Both the position numbers and the translations under genes were made by a program. Below are positions 28,872-38,014 of a stretch of DNA of 64,000 bases, in pieces. The notes under the pieces were generated by a model. The model did no database searches. It saw nothing but the letters and a program-made list of their open reading frames with translations, and was not told the DNA's origin. Each line of letters begins with the position of its first letter. The stretch's first letter is position 1. This DNA comes from Mycolicibacterium sp. lyk4-40-TYG-92 (GTDB lineage Bacteria; Actinomycetota; Actinomycetes; Mycobacteriales; Mycobacteriaceae), in assembly GCF_030209435.1 (NCBI RefSeq), contig NZ_JARVRX010000010.1, positions 310,001 through 374,000 on the forward strand, read 5' to 3'.

Positions 28872-30413
28872 TCAGAAGCCAGGTGCCCGCCCGTATTCTC
28901 TGACCCCTTTGACGTAGGCGTGAACTTTCAGGGTGACGCCGCCCTTGAGTAGATTCAGCTTCTCCAGATAGTCCCGGCCGCTCGGTCGCAAGTGGAGACA
29001 GCCATGGCTCCAGCCGATCTGCTCGTGGATCCCAGCGCGGAATTCGACTTCCTGGTTGGGGCTGGTGTGGACGAGTTGGTCGGTGCCCAGGATGCGGTAC
29101 GCATGGTCGCCAAAGTCGTTGAAAATCCACGTCGAAGGTACGACGCCGTCAGGTACCAGGGCCAGGGCCGCGGGTTCCGTGAGCGACTTTCGTAGCCCGG
29201 TGACGTAGGCCAGGATGTCGTCGCGACTGATCGGTTTGGCCAACGACCTGGTGTCGTGCCATCGGCCGTCGTCACCCCGGTATTCCACCGCGAGTTTGCC
29301 TGCTTTTGTCACCTCGCGCAGGGGTGTTCCCTGCGCGAGCTGCGAGGCCTGCCAGAACGCCGTTCGCACCTTCTCGCGGCCGCCGAGTTTGTGGATGCCA
29401 GGCTTGGTGGGATCGGCATGGTGTCCGCCGCCGGCGTCTTGTGACTGCCACATCCCGCCCTGCGCCGCGACGCTGGCTGCGACTCGTCCTGCGACTCTGG
29501 CGGTCAGCGCGCCGATCGGAGCATGCCCCTTGGTCACCGTCCCGTCCGGCAGCGTGATCATCGCTGGTTGGTCGAATTGGTCCGGTACGAACTCGAGCAC
29601 GATATCGCCGGCGGGCGGGTTGAACATCCTGGCGAGTACCGGGCCGACTTTCTGATGCACCTTGGGTGGCGCCTGGTCCAGGGCGTCGCGCAGCGCAACG
29701 ACAACGGCGCGGTCGGCGACCAGCAGCACCTCCCGCAGATGCGCAGCGGACAACGGCGCAACGGTCTCGGTCCAGAATGCCTCCGACCCTCCCGTGTTAC
29801 GGAGGCGGTCAAGCATTTCGAGAGCCGTGAGCGTGTCGGTCGGCTTTTTGGACATGACACCGGCCAACGCGGTCGACAGGCGCGGGACGTCCACGCTTGT
29901 CTCGGCGGAAATCATGCGGTACAGCGCATCGATCCGTTGCACGGTGCCGAGTTCGGCGACCAACCCTTCGGGGTTCATCCCGTTGAGGCGCGGAAAGATC
30001 CATAGTTTTGCCGCGTTGAAAACGGCGGCGTCACCTTCGGCGACCGCGTTTACCAGCGCGCTGGTCGCCTCGTCGACTGTCCGCCACGCGGGCGCAGCAG
30101 GTGGGGTCGTTGTTCCAGGCGCAACAGTTGGTGCTACGCCTGCCGGTGCCGTCGATGTCGAAGCGGGCGTCGGTGTCGGTGGTGTTCTCTGAAGCGGCAG
30201 CAAGGACAATGCCGTGCAGGCGGACGGGGGGTGCTGCCGCTGATTCAGCAGCTGTGTGACCGCCCGGTTCCCGGCCAGCCGCTGAAGTTCGAGCAGCGGT
30301 GTGGCAGTACTGGAGTTCGGTGCAAGATTGGCGCGTCCGGAGTTACGTAAGTTGCGCACCCAGCCATCCGGCATCGCAGCGTGATGCCGGACAAAAGTTA
30401 GACGATCAGCCAA
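28872..30413 (-). CDS. L,D-transpeptidase-like protein with eCIS-type N-terminal motif
   Basis: 513 residues from TTG 30413 (500 from ATG 30374). There is no signal peptide. Residues 43-55 are LQRLAGNRAVTQL, the LQRxxGN motif shared with three other proteins of this locus. A Pro/Thr-rich linker (about 70-110) and a helical region follow. The C-terminus has a YkuD catalytic motif IHEQIGWSHGCLHLRP, with Ser469, His470 and Cys472, the signature of L,D-transpeptidases. Peptidoglycan cross-link editing or hydrolysis is the likely chemistry. Lack of an export signal plus the shared motif suggests loading into the contractile injection system. It is divergent from the LuxR pair. Confidence 0.75.
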   Translation of the reverse strand: MADRLTFVRHHAAMPDGWVRNLRNSGRANLAPNSSTATPLLELQRLAGNRAVTQLLNQRQHPPSACTALSLLPLQRTPPTPTPASTSTAPAGVAPTVAPGTTTPPAAPAWRTVDEATSALVNAVAEGDAAVFNAAKLWIFPRLNGMNPEGLVAELGTVQRIDALYRMISAETSVDVPRLSTALAGVMSKKPTDTLTALEMLDRLRNTGGSEAFWTETVAPLSAAHLREVLLVADRAVVVALRDALDQAPPKVHQKVGPVLARMFNPPAGDIVLEFVPDQFDQPAMITLPDGTVTKGHAPIGALTARVAGRVAASVAAQGGMWQSQDAGGGHHADPTKPGIHKLGGREKVRTAFWQASQLAQGTPLREVTKAGKLAVEYRGDDGRWHDTRSLAKPISRDDILAYVTGLRKSLTEPAALALVPDGVVPSTWIFNDFGDHAYRILGTDQLVHTSPNQEVEFRAGIHEQIGWSHGCLHLRPSGRDYLEKLNLLKGGVTLKVHAYVKGVREYGRAPGF

Positions 30414-30859
30414 AGCGCCACCTCTACTTACGTCAGCGCGCTCCGTTCACGCACAACCTTATCTCCGGGACAGTGCTTCGAAACGGTTTCGGCGATCGAG
30501 AAGCAGCTGCGCCAAGAATTGCTTGCACCAGATCGGAGCTACGCGGTGCGGACGTGGCGGTTGCGGGTAGTACGGCGGCGCGCAGCGCTGGAAATCGAGT
30601 ACCTCGGTACTCGGGCGGTGCGATCCGGTCCGCGTGATGCTTACCCCATGGCAGCACGACAGCTTTGGTTCCGCCAGTTCGGGCTACCAGTCGAACCCTG
30701 GCAGATAGCATTTACTTAGTGATCGGTGTGAATCAACTATGTATTTTCTTTGGCTAGGTAAGCTGCTGACCAGCGGATATTCAAGTCGGGGCTGAAATGT
30801 CGTACGAACATATGACTGCGCAGAGGTGTGCTGGCCAAGGTGCTTGGCGATGCGCGGAT
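30414..30859. other. Divergent promoter region
   Basis: 446 bp between the L,D-transpeptidase-like gene and the first LuxR gene. Short open frames here lack family resemblance. An AT-rich patch at about 30700-30765 is the most promoter-like stretch in this GC-rich sequence. No repeat of the TGCCC/GGGCA or GATAATTACGC motifs is seen. Confidence 0.5.
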
Positions 30860-33475
30860 ATGCGCCCAGCACCACTTGTCGAGCGCGACCGGGCGCTGGC
30901 GGAATTGGACGAGCATGCCACCGCTGCGCTGTCGGGTGCCGGACGGCTCGTGGTGATTCGAGGCGAGGCGGGAATCGGCAAATCTTCTGTGGTCCGTGCG
31001 TTCTGCGGCACCGTCGGCTGTGCCCGGGTGGTCATCGGTCACTGTGCTTCGGCGTCCGCGCCGGTTCCTCTGGGACCGGTTTTCGGGCTGCGTGAGCAGC
31101 TTGGCGACGATGTCAGTCGCCGGCTTACGGCTGCAATCACGGGACAGCCGGGCTCAGGTGGCGTTCCGTACGCGGTCGCATCGGTGCTCGCAGAGGTTGC
31201 GCCACTGATCTGGGTGATCGAGGACGTTCATTGGGCCGACAGTGCCACTCTCGACGTGTTGCGTTACGTCACAAGGCGATTGGCTCGAATTCCGGTGCTG
31301 CTGGTGGTGACCTATCGGGACGATGAGGTCGGTACGCGGCACCCGCTGGCCGCGGCGCTCGGCGATGTCGTCGGGGCGAACACCGTGGCCCGCATTGATC
31401 TGTCGTTGTTGAGTCTCAGCGGGGTACGTGCGCTCGTCGGTGCGCGTCCTGACGTCGACGTCGCGGAATTACACCGCGTGACGGGAGGCAATCCGTTTCT
31501 GGTGACCGAGGCGCTCGCCGCGGGCTGGGCGGGTGACACGCCGGCGGCGGTGCGCTATTCGATGGAGGAGCGGTTGGCTCGGCTGGGTCCGGCGGCTCGC
31601 GACGCTGCTGCGGTCGTGGCGGTGCTGGGTCCCGATGCCACGCCGGATCTGGTTGAGCGAGTGGCGCCCGGCTCCGGCGCCGGCGTTGCCGAATGCGTTG
31701 CCTCCGGTGTCCTGAAGCTGATCGGTGAGCGTCTGGAGTTCCGCCACGAGTTGGCCCGGCGTGCGGTATGGATGGCCATTCCGCCTGCCCGTCGGCGGAC
31801 GCTGCATGCTGCGGTGGTGGGCGCCTTGGCCCTCGCGTCGCCGGACCGAGAGATATTGCCGCAATTGGCATTTCACGCCGAGGAAGCCGGCGATACCAGC
31901 GCGGTGCTGGGGTTTGCGCCGCGGGCCGCCGATCATGCGGCCGCTCTCGGCGCGCATCGCGAGGCTGTTGACCAGTACGCCCGGGCGCTTCGGCATGCCG
32001 ATGGTGTGTCGCCCGAGATTCGTGCTCAGTGGTGGGAGGATCGTAGCCGGGCCGCCTACTTGTACGGGCTACGTGAAGACGCCGTTCACTCGATCAGTGA
32101 GGCGGTGGCCTTGCGTCGCGAGGTAGGCGACGCACTGCGCGAAGGCGACGATCTCCGGCTGCTTTCCCATCGGTCATACCCGTTCACGCGCCTTGACGTT
32201 GTTCGCGAGCTGGCTGAGCGAGCGGTCGAGTTGCTCGAGCCGCTGGGCGCGACCCCCGAGTTGGCGTGGGCTTATGCCAACCGGACGCAATTGGCTTGCT
32301 TGACCTATGACCATGCCGCAGCCACCGACTTCGCATCGAAGACGCTAGGGCTCGGTGCGGCGGAGCGCACTCCGGTCGCAGCGTTGTGGGCAGAAGCTTT
32401 CGAAGCGATCTCACGGGTGACGCGCGGGGTTGACGAGTGGTCGTCGGTCGACGACGTCTGGCGGCGGGCCAGGTCTGATCCTGCGGCGATCGAGGCCACG
32501 GGGCTGGCTGCTGTCATGGCGGCGTTCGTGGCGATGCAGCACCACGACCGAGCGACCGCGGCCGGTTATCTACTTGACCCGACAGACTTTTTCGGTGAAC
32601 ACAACTTGACAGGCTTTCGCCTGATCAGGCAGGGCACGCTCGCGCTGATGGCCCTCGACGCCGGCCGGTACTCAGAGGCGGAAGCACTGGCCGTCGACGT
32701 CCTCGACCGTGCCGAACTCACTCCTTTGCACTATTTGCAGGCTCAGGTGGCCGCAGCTACCGTGCGCGCACGGACTGGTCGCGGCGAGGTGTGGCCGCTT
32801 CTTGATGCGGCATTGGGCAGTCACGATCCCGCCGACATGATGCGCGCCGGAATCGTGTGGGCGGCGCGGATCGAGGCGGCCTGGCTGGCGGGCGACAAAG
32901 CGTCCGCGAGGGTTGAGGCAGAGCGCGCGTTGTCGAAGCTGACAGACGAGGTCGACGCGTGGCTGATCGGTCGGATCGGTGGGTGGGCGCAGATAGTCGG
33001 GATCGAAGGTCCGGAATTGCCGGCCCGCTCTGCCGGGCCGTATGCGCGTCAGCTCGCTGGTGACTGGGCGGGCGCGGCCGCCGAGTGGGACCGGCTGGGT
33101 TGTCCCTATCAGGCGTCGATCGCACGCCTGCACTCCGGCGCGCGCCGTACCGCCGAGGCCGGCCTCGCGGAGCTCGAATCGCTTGGCGCACGTGCCGCCG
33201 TGGCGCGGGCTCGGCCGCTGTTGCGGGCCCATGCCCTCTGCGTGGCGACCGGCGCAGAAACGCTCGGACTCAGTAGCCGCCAATGGCAGGTTGCCGAACT
33301 GCTCGTCGCGCAGTGCACCGACCGCGAAATCGCGGACGCACTGTTCATCACCCCCAAGACCGCCAGCCATCACGTTTCGGCGATTCTGGCCAAGCTGGGT
33401 GTGCCCACTCGCGCTGCGGCACGCCGTCGGTTGCTGGGCGTCGATGAGCGCGTGATCCAACTGAACGTCCGTTGA
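30860..33475 (+). CDS. Large LuxR/MalT-type ATPase regulator 1
   Basis: About 871 residues. The N-terminal STAND ATPase has Walker A GEAGIGKSS and Walker B VIEDVHWAD, the middle is alpha-helical/TPR-like, and the C-terminal LuxR HTH is LSSRQWQVAELLVAQCTDRE, then IADALFITPKTASHHV. Such LAL proteins are ATP-dependent activators. ATG 30860 places the start right before LVERDRALAEL, the usual beginning; earlier ATGs add unrelated residues. It is followed closely by a paralogue, 33502-36120. Location beside the injection-system genes suggests it switches them on. Confidence 0.9.
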   Translation: MRPAPLVERDRALAELDEHATAALSGAGRLVVIRGEAGIGKSSVVRAFCGTVGCARVVIGHCASASAPVPLGPVFGLREQLGDDVSRRLTAAITGQPGSGGVPYAVASVLAEVAPLIWVIEDVHWADSATLDVLRYVTRRLARIPVLLVVTYRDDEVGTRHPLAAALGDVVGANTVARIDLSLLSLSGVRALVGARPDVDVAELHRVTGGNPFLVTEALAAGWAGDTPAAVRYSMEERLARLGPAARDAAAVVAVLGPDATPDLVERVAPGSGAGVAECVASGVLKLIGERLEFRHELARRAVWMAIPPARRRTLHAAVVGALALASPDREILPQLAFHAEEAGDTSAVLGFAPRAADHAAALGAHREAVDQYARALRHADGVSPEIRAQWWEDRSRAAYLYGLREDAVHSISEAVALRREVGDALREGDDLRLLSHRSYPFTRLDVVRELAERAVELLEPLGATPELAWAYANRTQLACLTYDHAAATDFASKTLGLGAAERTPVAALWAEAFEAISRVTRGVDEWSSVDDVWRRARSDPAAIEATGLAAVMAAFVAMQHHDRATAAGYLLDPTDFFGEHNLTGFRLIRQGTLALMALDAGRYSEAEALAVDVLDRAELTPLHYLQAQVAAATVRARTGRGEVWPLLDAALGSHDPADMMRAGIVWAARIEAAWLAGDKASARVEAERALSKLTDEVDAWLIGRIGGWAQIVGIEGPELPARSAGPYARQLAGDWAGAAAEWDRLGCPYQASIARLHSGARRTAEAGLAELESLGARAAVARARPLLRAHALCVATGAETLGLSSRQWQVAELLVAQCTDREIADALFITPKTASHHVSAILAKLGVPTRAAARRRLLGVDERVIQLNVR

Positions 33476-33501
33476 TTTCCACCCCGGAGGCTATCGGTGC
33501 G

Positions 33502-36120
33502 ATGCGATCTCCACATCATCTGGTCGAGCGCGATGGGGTACTCGGGTGGCTCGACGGCCGGCTGCAGGCGGCAGCCGCAGGATCCGGCTGTGTCGCGGTG
33601 GTATCAGGGGAAGCTGGAATCGGTAAGTCCGCCGTGGTGACCGCGTTTGTTGCGGCGCTGCCTGTGAGTGTCCGCGTCTTTTACAGCGCGTGCGATCCGC
33701 TGTCGACTCCGGTGCCGCTCGGTCCGGTCTTGGAGCTGCGTGACGCGCTTTCCCTGTCGGGTGCGGTGCGCGTGGCCACGGCGCTGGACAACCCACACGG
33801 CCCGGCTGCGGTGCCGGAGGCGGTCGTTGCGGCACTGGCGGATTCGGGTCCGGCAGTGTGGTTGATCGAGGATGTGCACTGGGCCGACGCTGCGACGCTG
33901 GATGTGCTGCGCTATCTGATCAGCCGCATCGCGACTATTCCGCTGTTGCTGGTGTTGACCCACCGCGTCGAGGGGATCGGCCGGGAACACCAGCTCAGCG
34001 AATTCCTGGCTGACATCGCAGAATCCCACGCGTCGGGGCGGACTGAATTGGAGCCGCTGACCCGTGACGGCGTCGTCACCCTTGCCGCGTCGCGGCCCGG
34101 GTTCGACGTCGATCGGCTACACGAGGCGACGGGCGGAATCCCGTTGTTGGTGGTCGAGTCGCTGGCGGCTGGCCGTTATGGTGTTGTGCCGCAGACGATA
34201 TCCGATCACGTGATCGGACGGTTGGCTCGGCTCGGCCCTTCGGCGCGGGCGGTGATCGATTCGGTGGCCGTGCTGGGATCCGACGCCACGGTCGATGTAC
34301 TTGCCGCCATGGTCGACGGTGCGGCGTCGGAGTTGCCCGCATGCGTGACCGCGGGCGTGCTGCAACGCACCGGGCACGTCGTCGGGTTTCGGCACGAACT
34401 GACGCGCCAAGCTGTTCTTGAGACCATCCCTACCTTCGGCCGACGCAGGTTGCATGCGTCCGCCTTGGCCGCACTGACTGCGTGCGGACAGGAATGTTCC
34501 TTGGCGCACTTGGCATTTCATGCCGAAGAAGCTGGTGACGCCGATGCTGTCCTCCGGTACGCGACTCAGGCCGCCGAGCGGGCGATGCGTCTCGGTGCAT
34601 TCGCTCAAGCCGCCGAGCAGTACGCCCGCGCGATCCGGCACAGCCACGGACAGCCAGCTGACGCCCGGGCGGCCTGGTTGGAAAGCCAGGCGCGCGCGGT
34701 ATACATGTCCGGCCAGGTCGTTGCAGCGGCTGAACTGATCGGTAAAGCCATCGCACTGCGACGCGAAACCGGGGATGCGCTGCGTGAAGGGGACGATCAC
34801 CGGTGGCTGTCGCATTGGCTCTTTGCCGGGGCGCCGCTGGCACAAGTCAGCGAGGCCGCACATACCGCAGTCCGGATACTAGAACCGCTGGGACCTACGG
34901 CCGAACTGGCGGGGGCCTATGCGAATGCCGCGCAATTGTGCTGCGTGGTGTTCGACCATGACAGTGCTGTCGATTACGCGACCAAAGCCGCAGCGATCGG
35001 ACAACAACTGGACGTCGTCGCCGAGGTGGCCTGGGCCGAGTCGTTCGCGGCGCTGTCGGCTGTTCTTGCCGGCAATGGTTGGGACGAGTTCGACGCTAGG
35101 TGGGCCGTCGCCAGGGACGACCCACGAACCGTCGAGGCTGCCGCGGTCGGTGGTGTGGTCGCCTGCTGGTTCGCCACCGCAAGATATGAGTTGGACCGCG
35201 CTGACAGCTACTTGACGGTGACTGCAGAGTTCTGCCGTGACCACAACCTCACGGGCCTCGGCTACTTCACGCGGGGCATCGGCACGACGCAGCTGCTGCA
35301 CCGCGGCCGCTACGCGGACGCCGCCGCCGTCGCGCATGCCGTATTGGCCAGGACTGGGTTGCCACCGGTGTTCCGGTTGCGCCCGTTGGTCGTCCTCGCG
35401 CTCGTCTACGCACGTACCGGCCAACACGACGCGGTCGGGCCACTTCTCGATGAGGCTCTCGACGGCCTCGATCCTTCCCTGGTGTATCTGACCGGAACGG
35501 TTCTCGTAGCACGCATCGAAGCGGCCTGGCTCGCCGGTGATCACCGGCGCGCACGGGAGGAAGCACGTCGGGCGCTGGCGGCTCTGCCGCCCCGCGCCGA
35601 TGCCGGGACTCGTGGCCAGGTCACTGCCTGGGCGGCCATCGCCGGAGTGTCTTCGGCGCCGCTGCCGCGTAGCGAGGACCGCCAGTACGCGTTACAGATT
35701 GATCAGCAATGGGCCGCTGCAGCCGCCGAATGGCGGGATCGGGGCTGTGCTTATGAGGCTGCTATCGCTGCAATCCACTCAGACACGCCGGAATTGGCCG
35801 CAGCGGCGATAGCTGAACTGCACTCACTCGGGGCGCACGGCGCCGTCGACCGTGCTCGCCAGCACAGGCGCCGCCGTCATCAGCGCCGTTCCACGCAAGA
35901 ACATCCCTTTGGCCTCACCGCCCGTGAGCAGCAGGTCGCAACTCTGCTCGCCGAGCGGCACACCGACAAACAGATTGCCGAAATCCTTGTGATCAGCCGG
36001 AAGACCGTGAGTCACCACGTCGCGTCGGTTCTCACCAAACTTGGTGTCACCAATCGAAACGCGGTGCGAGACATTCTCAAACCAGATCGGGGGACCGGTG
36101 CCATTACATCAATGCGGTAA
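33502..36120 (+). CDS. Large LuxR/MalT-type ATPase regulator 2
   Basis: About 872 residues, a paralogue of the preceding gene throughout: GEAGIGKSAV (Walker A), LIEDVHWADAATLDVLRYL (Walker B) and C-terminal HTH LTAREQQVATLLAERHTDKQ, then IAEILVISRKTVSHHV. ATG 33502 has CGGAGG 11 bases upstream. The genes are 26 bp apart and surely co-transcribed. Duplicated LAL regulators may act as a heteromeric switch or read different signals. The duplicated promoters at 36149 and 41453 are plausible targets. Confidence 0.9.
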   Translation: MRSPHHLVERDGVLGWLDGRLQAAAAGSGCVAVVSGEAGIGKSAVVTAFVAALPVSVRVFYSACDPLSTPVPLGPVLELRDALSLSGAVRVATALDNPHGPAAVPEAVVAALADSGPAVWLIEDVHWADAATLDVLRYLISRIATIPLLLVLTHRVEGIGREHQLSEFLADIAESHASGRTELEPLTRDGVVTLAASRPGFDVDRLHEATGGIPLLVVESLAAGRYGVVPQTISDHVIGRLARLGPSARAVIDSVAVLGSDATVDVLAAMVDGAASELPACVTAGVLQRTGHVVGFRHELTRQAVLETIPTFGRRRLHASALAALTACGQECSLAHLAFHAEEAGDADAVLRYATQAAERAMRLGAFAQAAEQYARAIRHSHGQPADARAAWLESQARAVYMSGQVVAAAELIGKAIALRRETGDALREGDDHRWLSHWLFAGAPLAQVSEAAHTAVRILEPLGPTAELAGAYANAAQLCCVVFDHDSAVDYATKAAAIGQQLDVVAEVAWAESFAALSAVLAGNGWDEFDARWAVARDDPRTVEAAAVGGVVACWFATARYELDRADSYLTVTAEFCRDHNLTGLGYFTRGIGTTQLLHRGRYADAAAVAHAVLARTGLPPVFRLRPLVVLALVYARTGQHDAVGPLLDEALDGLDPSLVYLTGTVLVARIEAAWLAGDHRRAREEARRALAALPPRADAGTRGQVTAWAAIAGVSSAPLPRSEDRQYALQIDQQWAAAAAEWRDRGCAYEAAIAAIHSDTPELAAAAIAELHSLGAHGAVDRARQHRRRRHQRRSTQEHPFGLTAREQQVATLLAERHTDKQIAEILVISRKTVSHHVASVLTKLGVTNRNAVRDILKPDRGTGAITSMR

Positions 36121-36148
36121 ATCGTCAGAGTCGTCCAGCCGGCCAAAG

Positions 36149-36200
36149 ATGGGCAATTTCTCCCGATGCGTCTCGGCCGGTCGAACATTGATAATTACGC
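36149..36200 (+). promoter_or_regulatory. Conserved promoter module, copy 1
   Basis: ATGGGCAATTTCTCCC (36149-36164) followed by ATTGATAATTACGC (36187-36200). The same two blocks, start to start 38 bp apart, recur at 41453-41504 in front of the paralogous gene. GATAAT fits a -10 element; GGGCAATTTCTCCC has GGG/CCC symmetry and would cover about -35 to -45, where a LuxR-type activator would bind. Confidence 0.65.
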
Positions 36201-36258
36201 GCCGGGACGGCTCGGCTGCCCTCCAGTGGCCGATACTGCTCACGGGAAGGAGCTGGCT

Positions 36259-37044
36259 GTGAGCGCGAATGCGAACAATTCCCGCGACAGCGTAGACGGT
36301 CGCCTTCTAGGGCATGCGCGATCCTTTTCAAGGGTCGCGCCAGCTGCCATCCCGCTTCTTTTTCCTGTCGTTCTCGGCGTCGTGCCCGGAATCGACGTGC
36401 CCCAGGCCCACGCTTGCACCTGCGTGAAGAAACCGCCCTCTACAGGTTCCACGGGCACCACAGGCTCCACGGGCCCTACGGGGCCGAAGGGCAGTAGCGG
36501 TTCGACTGGTGGTTCTGGACTCGGGTCGCCCGGTAGGAACAAGCCAAAACCCTCGGGTGGCAATTCTGGTTCGGGCGGTAGTTCGGGTGGTTCCAGTGGT
36601 GGTTCTTTCCTACGTGGCGGCGTGCCACCGGAAAGCGGCCCCGTTGGTTGGATGAGCGGTATGCCGGCCGTCGGAGGAGTTCTGGGCGGCTTGCCCACGT
36701 CAGGTCCCTGGTTTGAGTCGCCCCCGTGCTGTCCACCACCGCCGGCCCCGGTGGTGGTGCCGTCGCCGGGGCCGATATCGCCGCCGGTATGGAAGCCGCC
36801 ACCCCAGCCGGAGCCTGTGGTTGCGGCGCCGCCGCCTCCACAGGCGCCGATTCCGGAGCCCGTAAAGATTCCTCCGCCGCCCATGGAACCGCAGGTGCGC
36901 AGCTTGCCCGTCGTCTTGATGGCCACCGTAGGGAAGGGTTTTTCCGCGGTGATCATCATTCTCGTTTTGCTGATTATTGGGTTGTGGTATTTCACCAATC
37001 GGGTGATCACCCAATTGACTACGAGGGAACCACGAAATGCGTAA
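36259..37044 (+). CDS. Collagen-like, Pro-rich wall-spanning protein
   Basis: About 261 residues from GTG 36259, which has GGAAGGAG upstream. There is a signal-type hydrophobic segment ending AHA before CTC. A short collagen-like Gly-X-Y run (GSTGPTGPKGSSGSTG region) follows, then a Gly/Ser linker, a conserved patch (AVGGVLGG, PPCCPPPP), a Pro-rich stretch and a C-terminal transmembrane helix (FSAVIIILVLLIIGLWYF) with a basic tail. The C-terminal 50 residues are nearly identical to those of the protein at 41559. It likely extends from the membrane through the cell wall. The function is unknown. The 3' end overlaps the next gene by eight bases. Confidence 0.7.
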   Translation: MSANANNSRDSVDGRLLGHARSFSRVAPAAIPLLFPVVLGVVPGIDVPQAHACTCVKKPPSTGSTGTTGSTGPTGPKGSSGSTGGSGLGSPGRNKPKPSGGNSGSGGSSGGSSGGSFLRGGVPPESGPVGWMSGMPAVGGVLGGLPTSGPWFESPPCCPPPPAPVVVPSPGPISPPVWKPPPQPEPVVAAPPPPQAPIPEPVKIPPPPMEPQVRSLPVVLMATVGKGFSAVIIILVLLIIGLWYFTNRVITQLTTREPRNA

Positions 37045-37957
37045 GTCGTTGTCAATCCTTGTGGGGATGCTGTTTGTGGTGTGTTTCGGCGTGGGGCCGG
37101 CGATGGCGGAATCCGACGGTGTTGCCGCGGTCTCGGCGAAGGTCGACGGTCGCGACGTTTCCACCAGCACCATGGGAGAGCCGCTGCGGTTGGTGCCCGA
37201 TCAATGGGTCGACGTCGAATTGCGCGTGGTGAACAACAGTGATCATCCGGTACATCTCGCGCGCCTGGACTTGACGGGCCGGGTGTTGGAACTGGTGTTC
37301 TTCAATTACATGGCGCCGTTTGACCTCACGGTGGCACCCGGTGCCACCCAGACCGTGCAATACCGATTCCGGTTGATCGGATTGGCCGGCCAGGCCACCG
37401 GGTTGATGCGCGGTGACGTCGCGGTCACCGATGACAACGGCCACCGGGTGGCATCGTTGCCCATGGTGAGCGATGTCCAGGGGTCGCTCGTCAGCGTATA
37501 CGGCCTTTTCGGCCTTGCGTTGCTGGTGTTGACGGTGCTGGCATCGATCGATGCGGCGTTGGCGCTCAAGCGAAATCGTCTCTCGGGCAATCGTGTGTTG
37601 CGCGGCTTGCGGCTGCTGACCCCCGGCGTCGGGGTCGGCTTGGTCTTGCTGTTCACGGCGACGGTGTTGCGCATCTGGGTTCCACGAACATCGGTGTGGC
37701 TGATCGTTTCGGCCGGTGTGGCGGTAGCGTTCTTCGCCGCAGGCTATCTGACTGTGCGTCCCTCTCTGGAGGACGACGACGATGCGGCCGAACAGCAGGA
37801 CGCAGACGATGGAGAGCGTTCGGAGGTAGCGGAGGCAACGGGAGCCGAGGGAGAAACCGGAGCAGTGACCACCGTTGCGCTGTTGACCGGCGTCGACGTC
37901 GTGAACCACCAGACGGTGCCCGTCGCTGCGGCCCATCACGGCGAGCCATCCGCCTGA
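37037..37957 (+). CDS. Exported Ig-like membrane protein
   Basis: 306 residues. A cleavable signal (LSILVGMLFVVCFGVGPAMA) is followed by an extracellular beta-rich domain of about 130 residues (LRVVNNSDHPVHLARLDLTG). Three hydrophobic helices (about 155-178, 198-218 and 222-240) and an acidic C-terminal tail (EDDDDAAEQQDADDGE) follow. I recognise no enzyme motif. It is translationally coupled to the collagen-like protein, so both probably work as one envelope complex. Confidence 0.65.
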   Translation: MRKSLSILVGMLFVVCFGVGPAMAESDGVAAVSAKVDGRDVSTSTMGEPLRLVPDQWVDVELRVVNNSDHPVHLARLDLTGRVLELVFFNYMAPFDLTVAPGATQTVQYRFRLIGLAGQATGLMRGDVAVTDDNGHRVASLPMVSDVQGSLVSVYGLFGLALLVLTVLASIDAALALKRNRLSGNRVLRGLRLLTPGVGVGLVLLFTATVLRIWVPRTSVWLIVSAGVAVAFFAAGYLTVRPSLEDDDDAAEQQDADDGERSEVAEATGAEGETGAVTTVALLTGVDVVNHQTVPVAAAHHGEPSA

Positions 37958-38014
37958 CGAGGCGGTGCCTCTCGCAGTCGATGTGCCGTACCTCGAAATA
38001 CATTGCTCCGCAAC

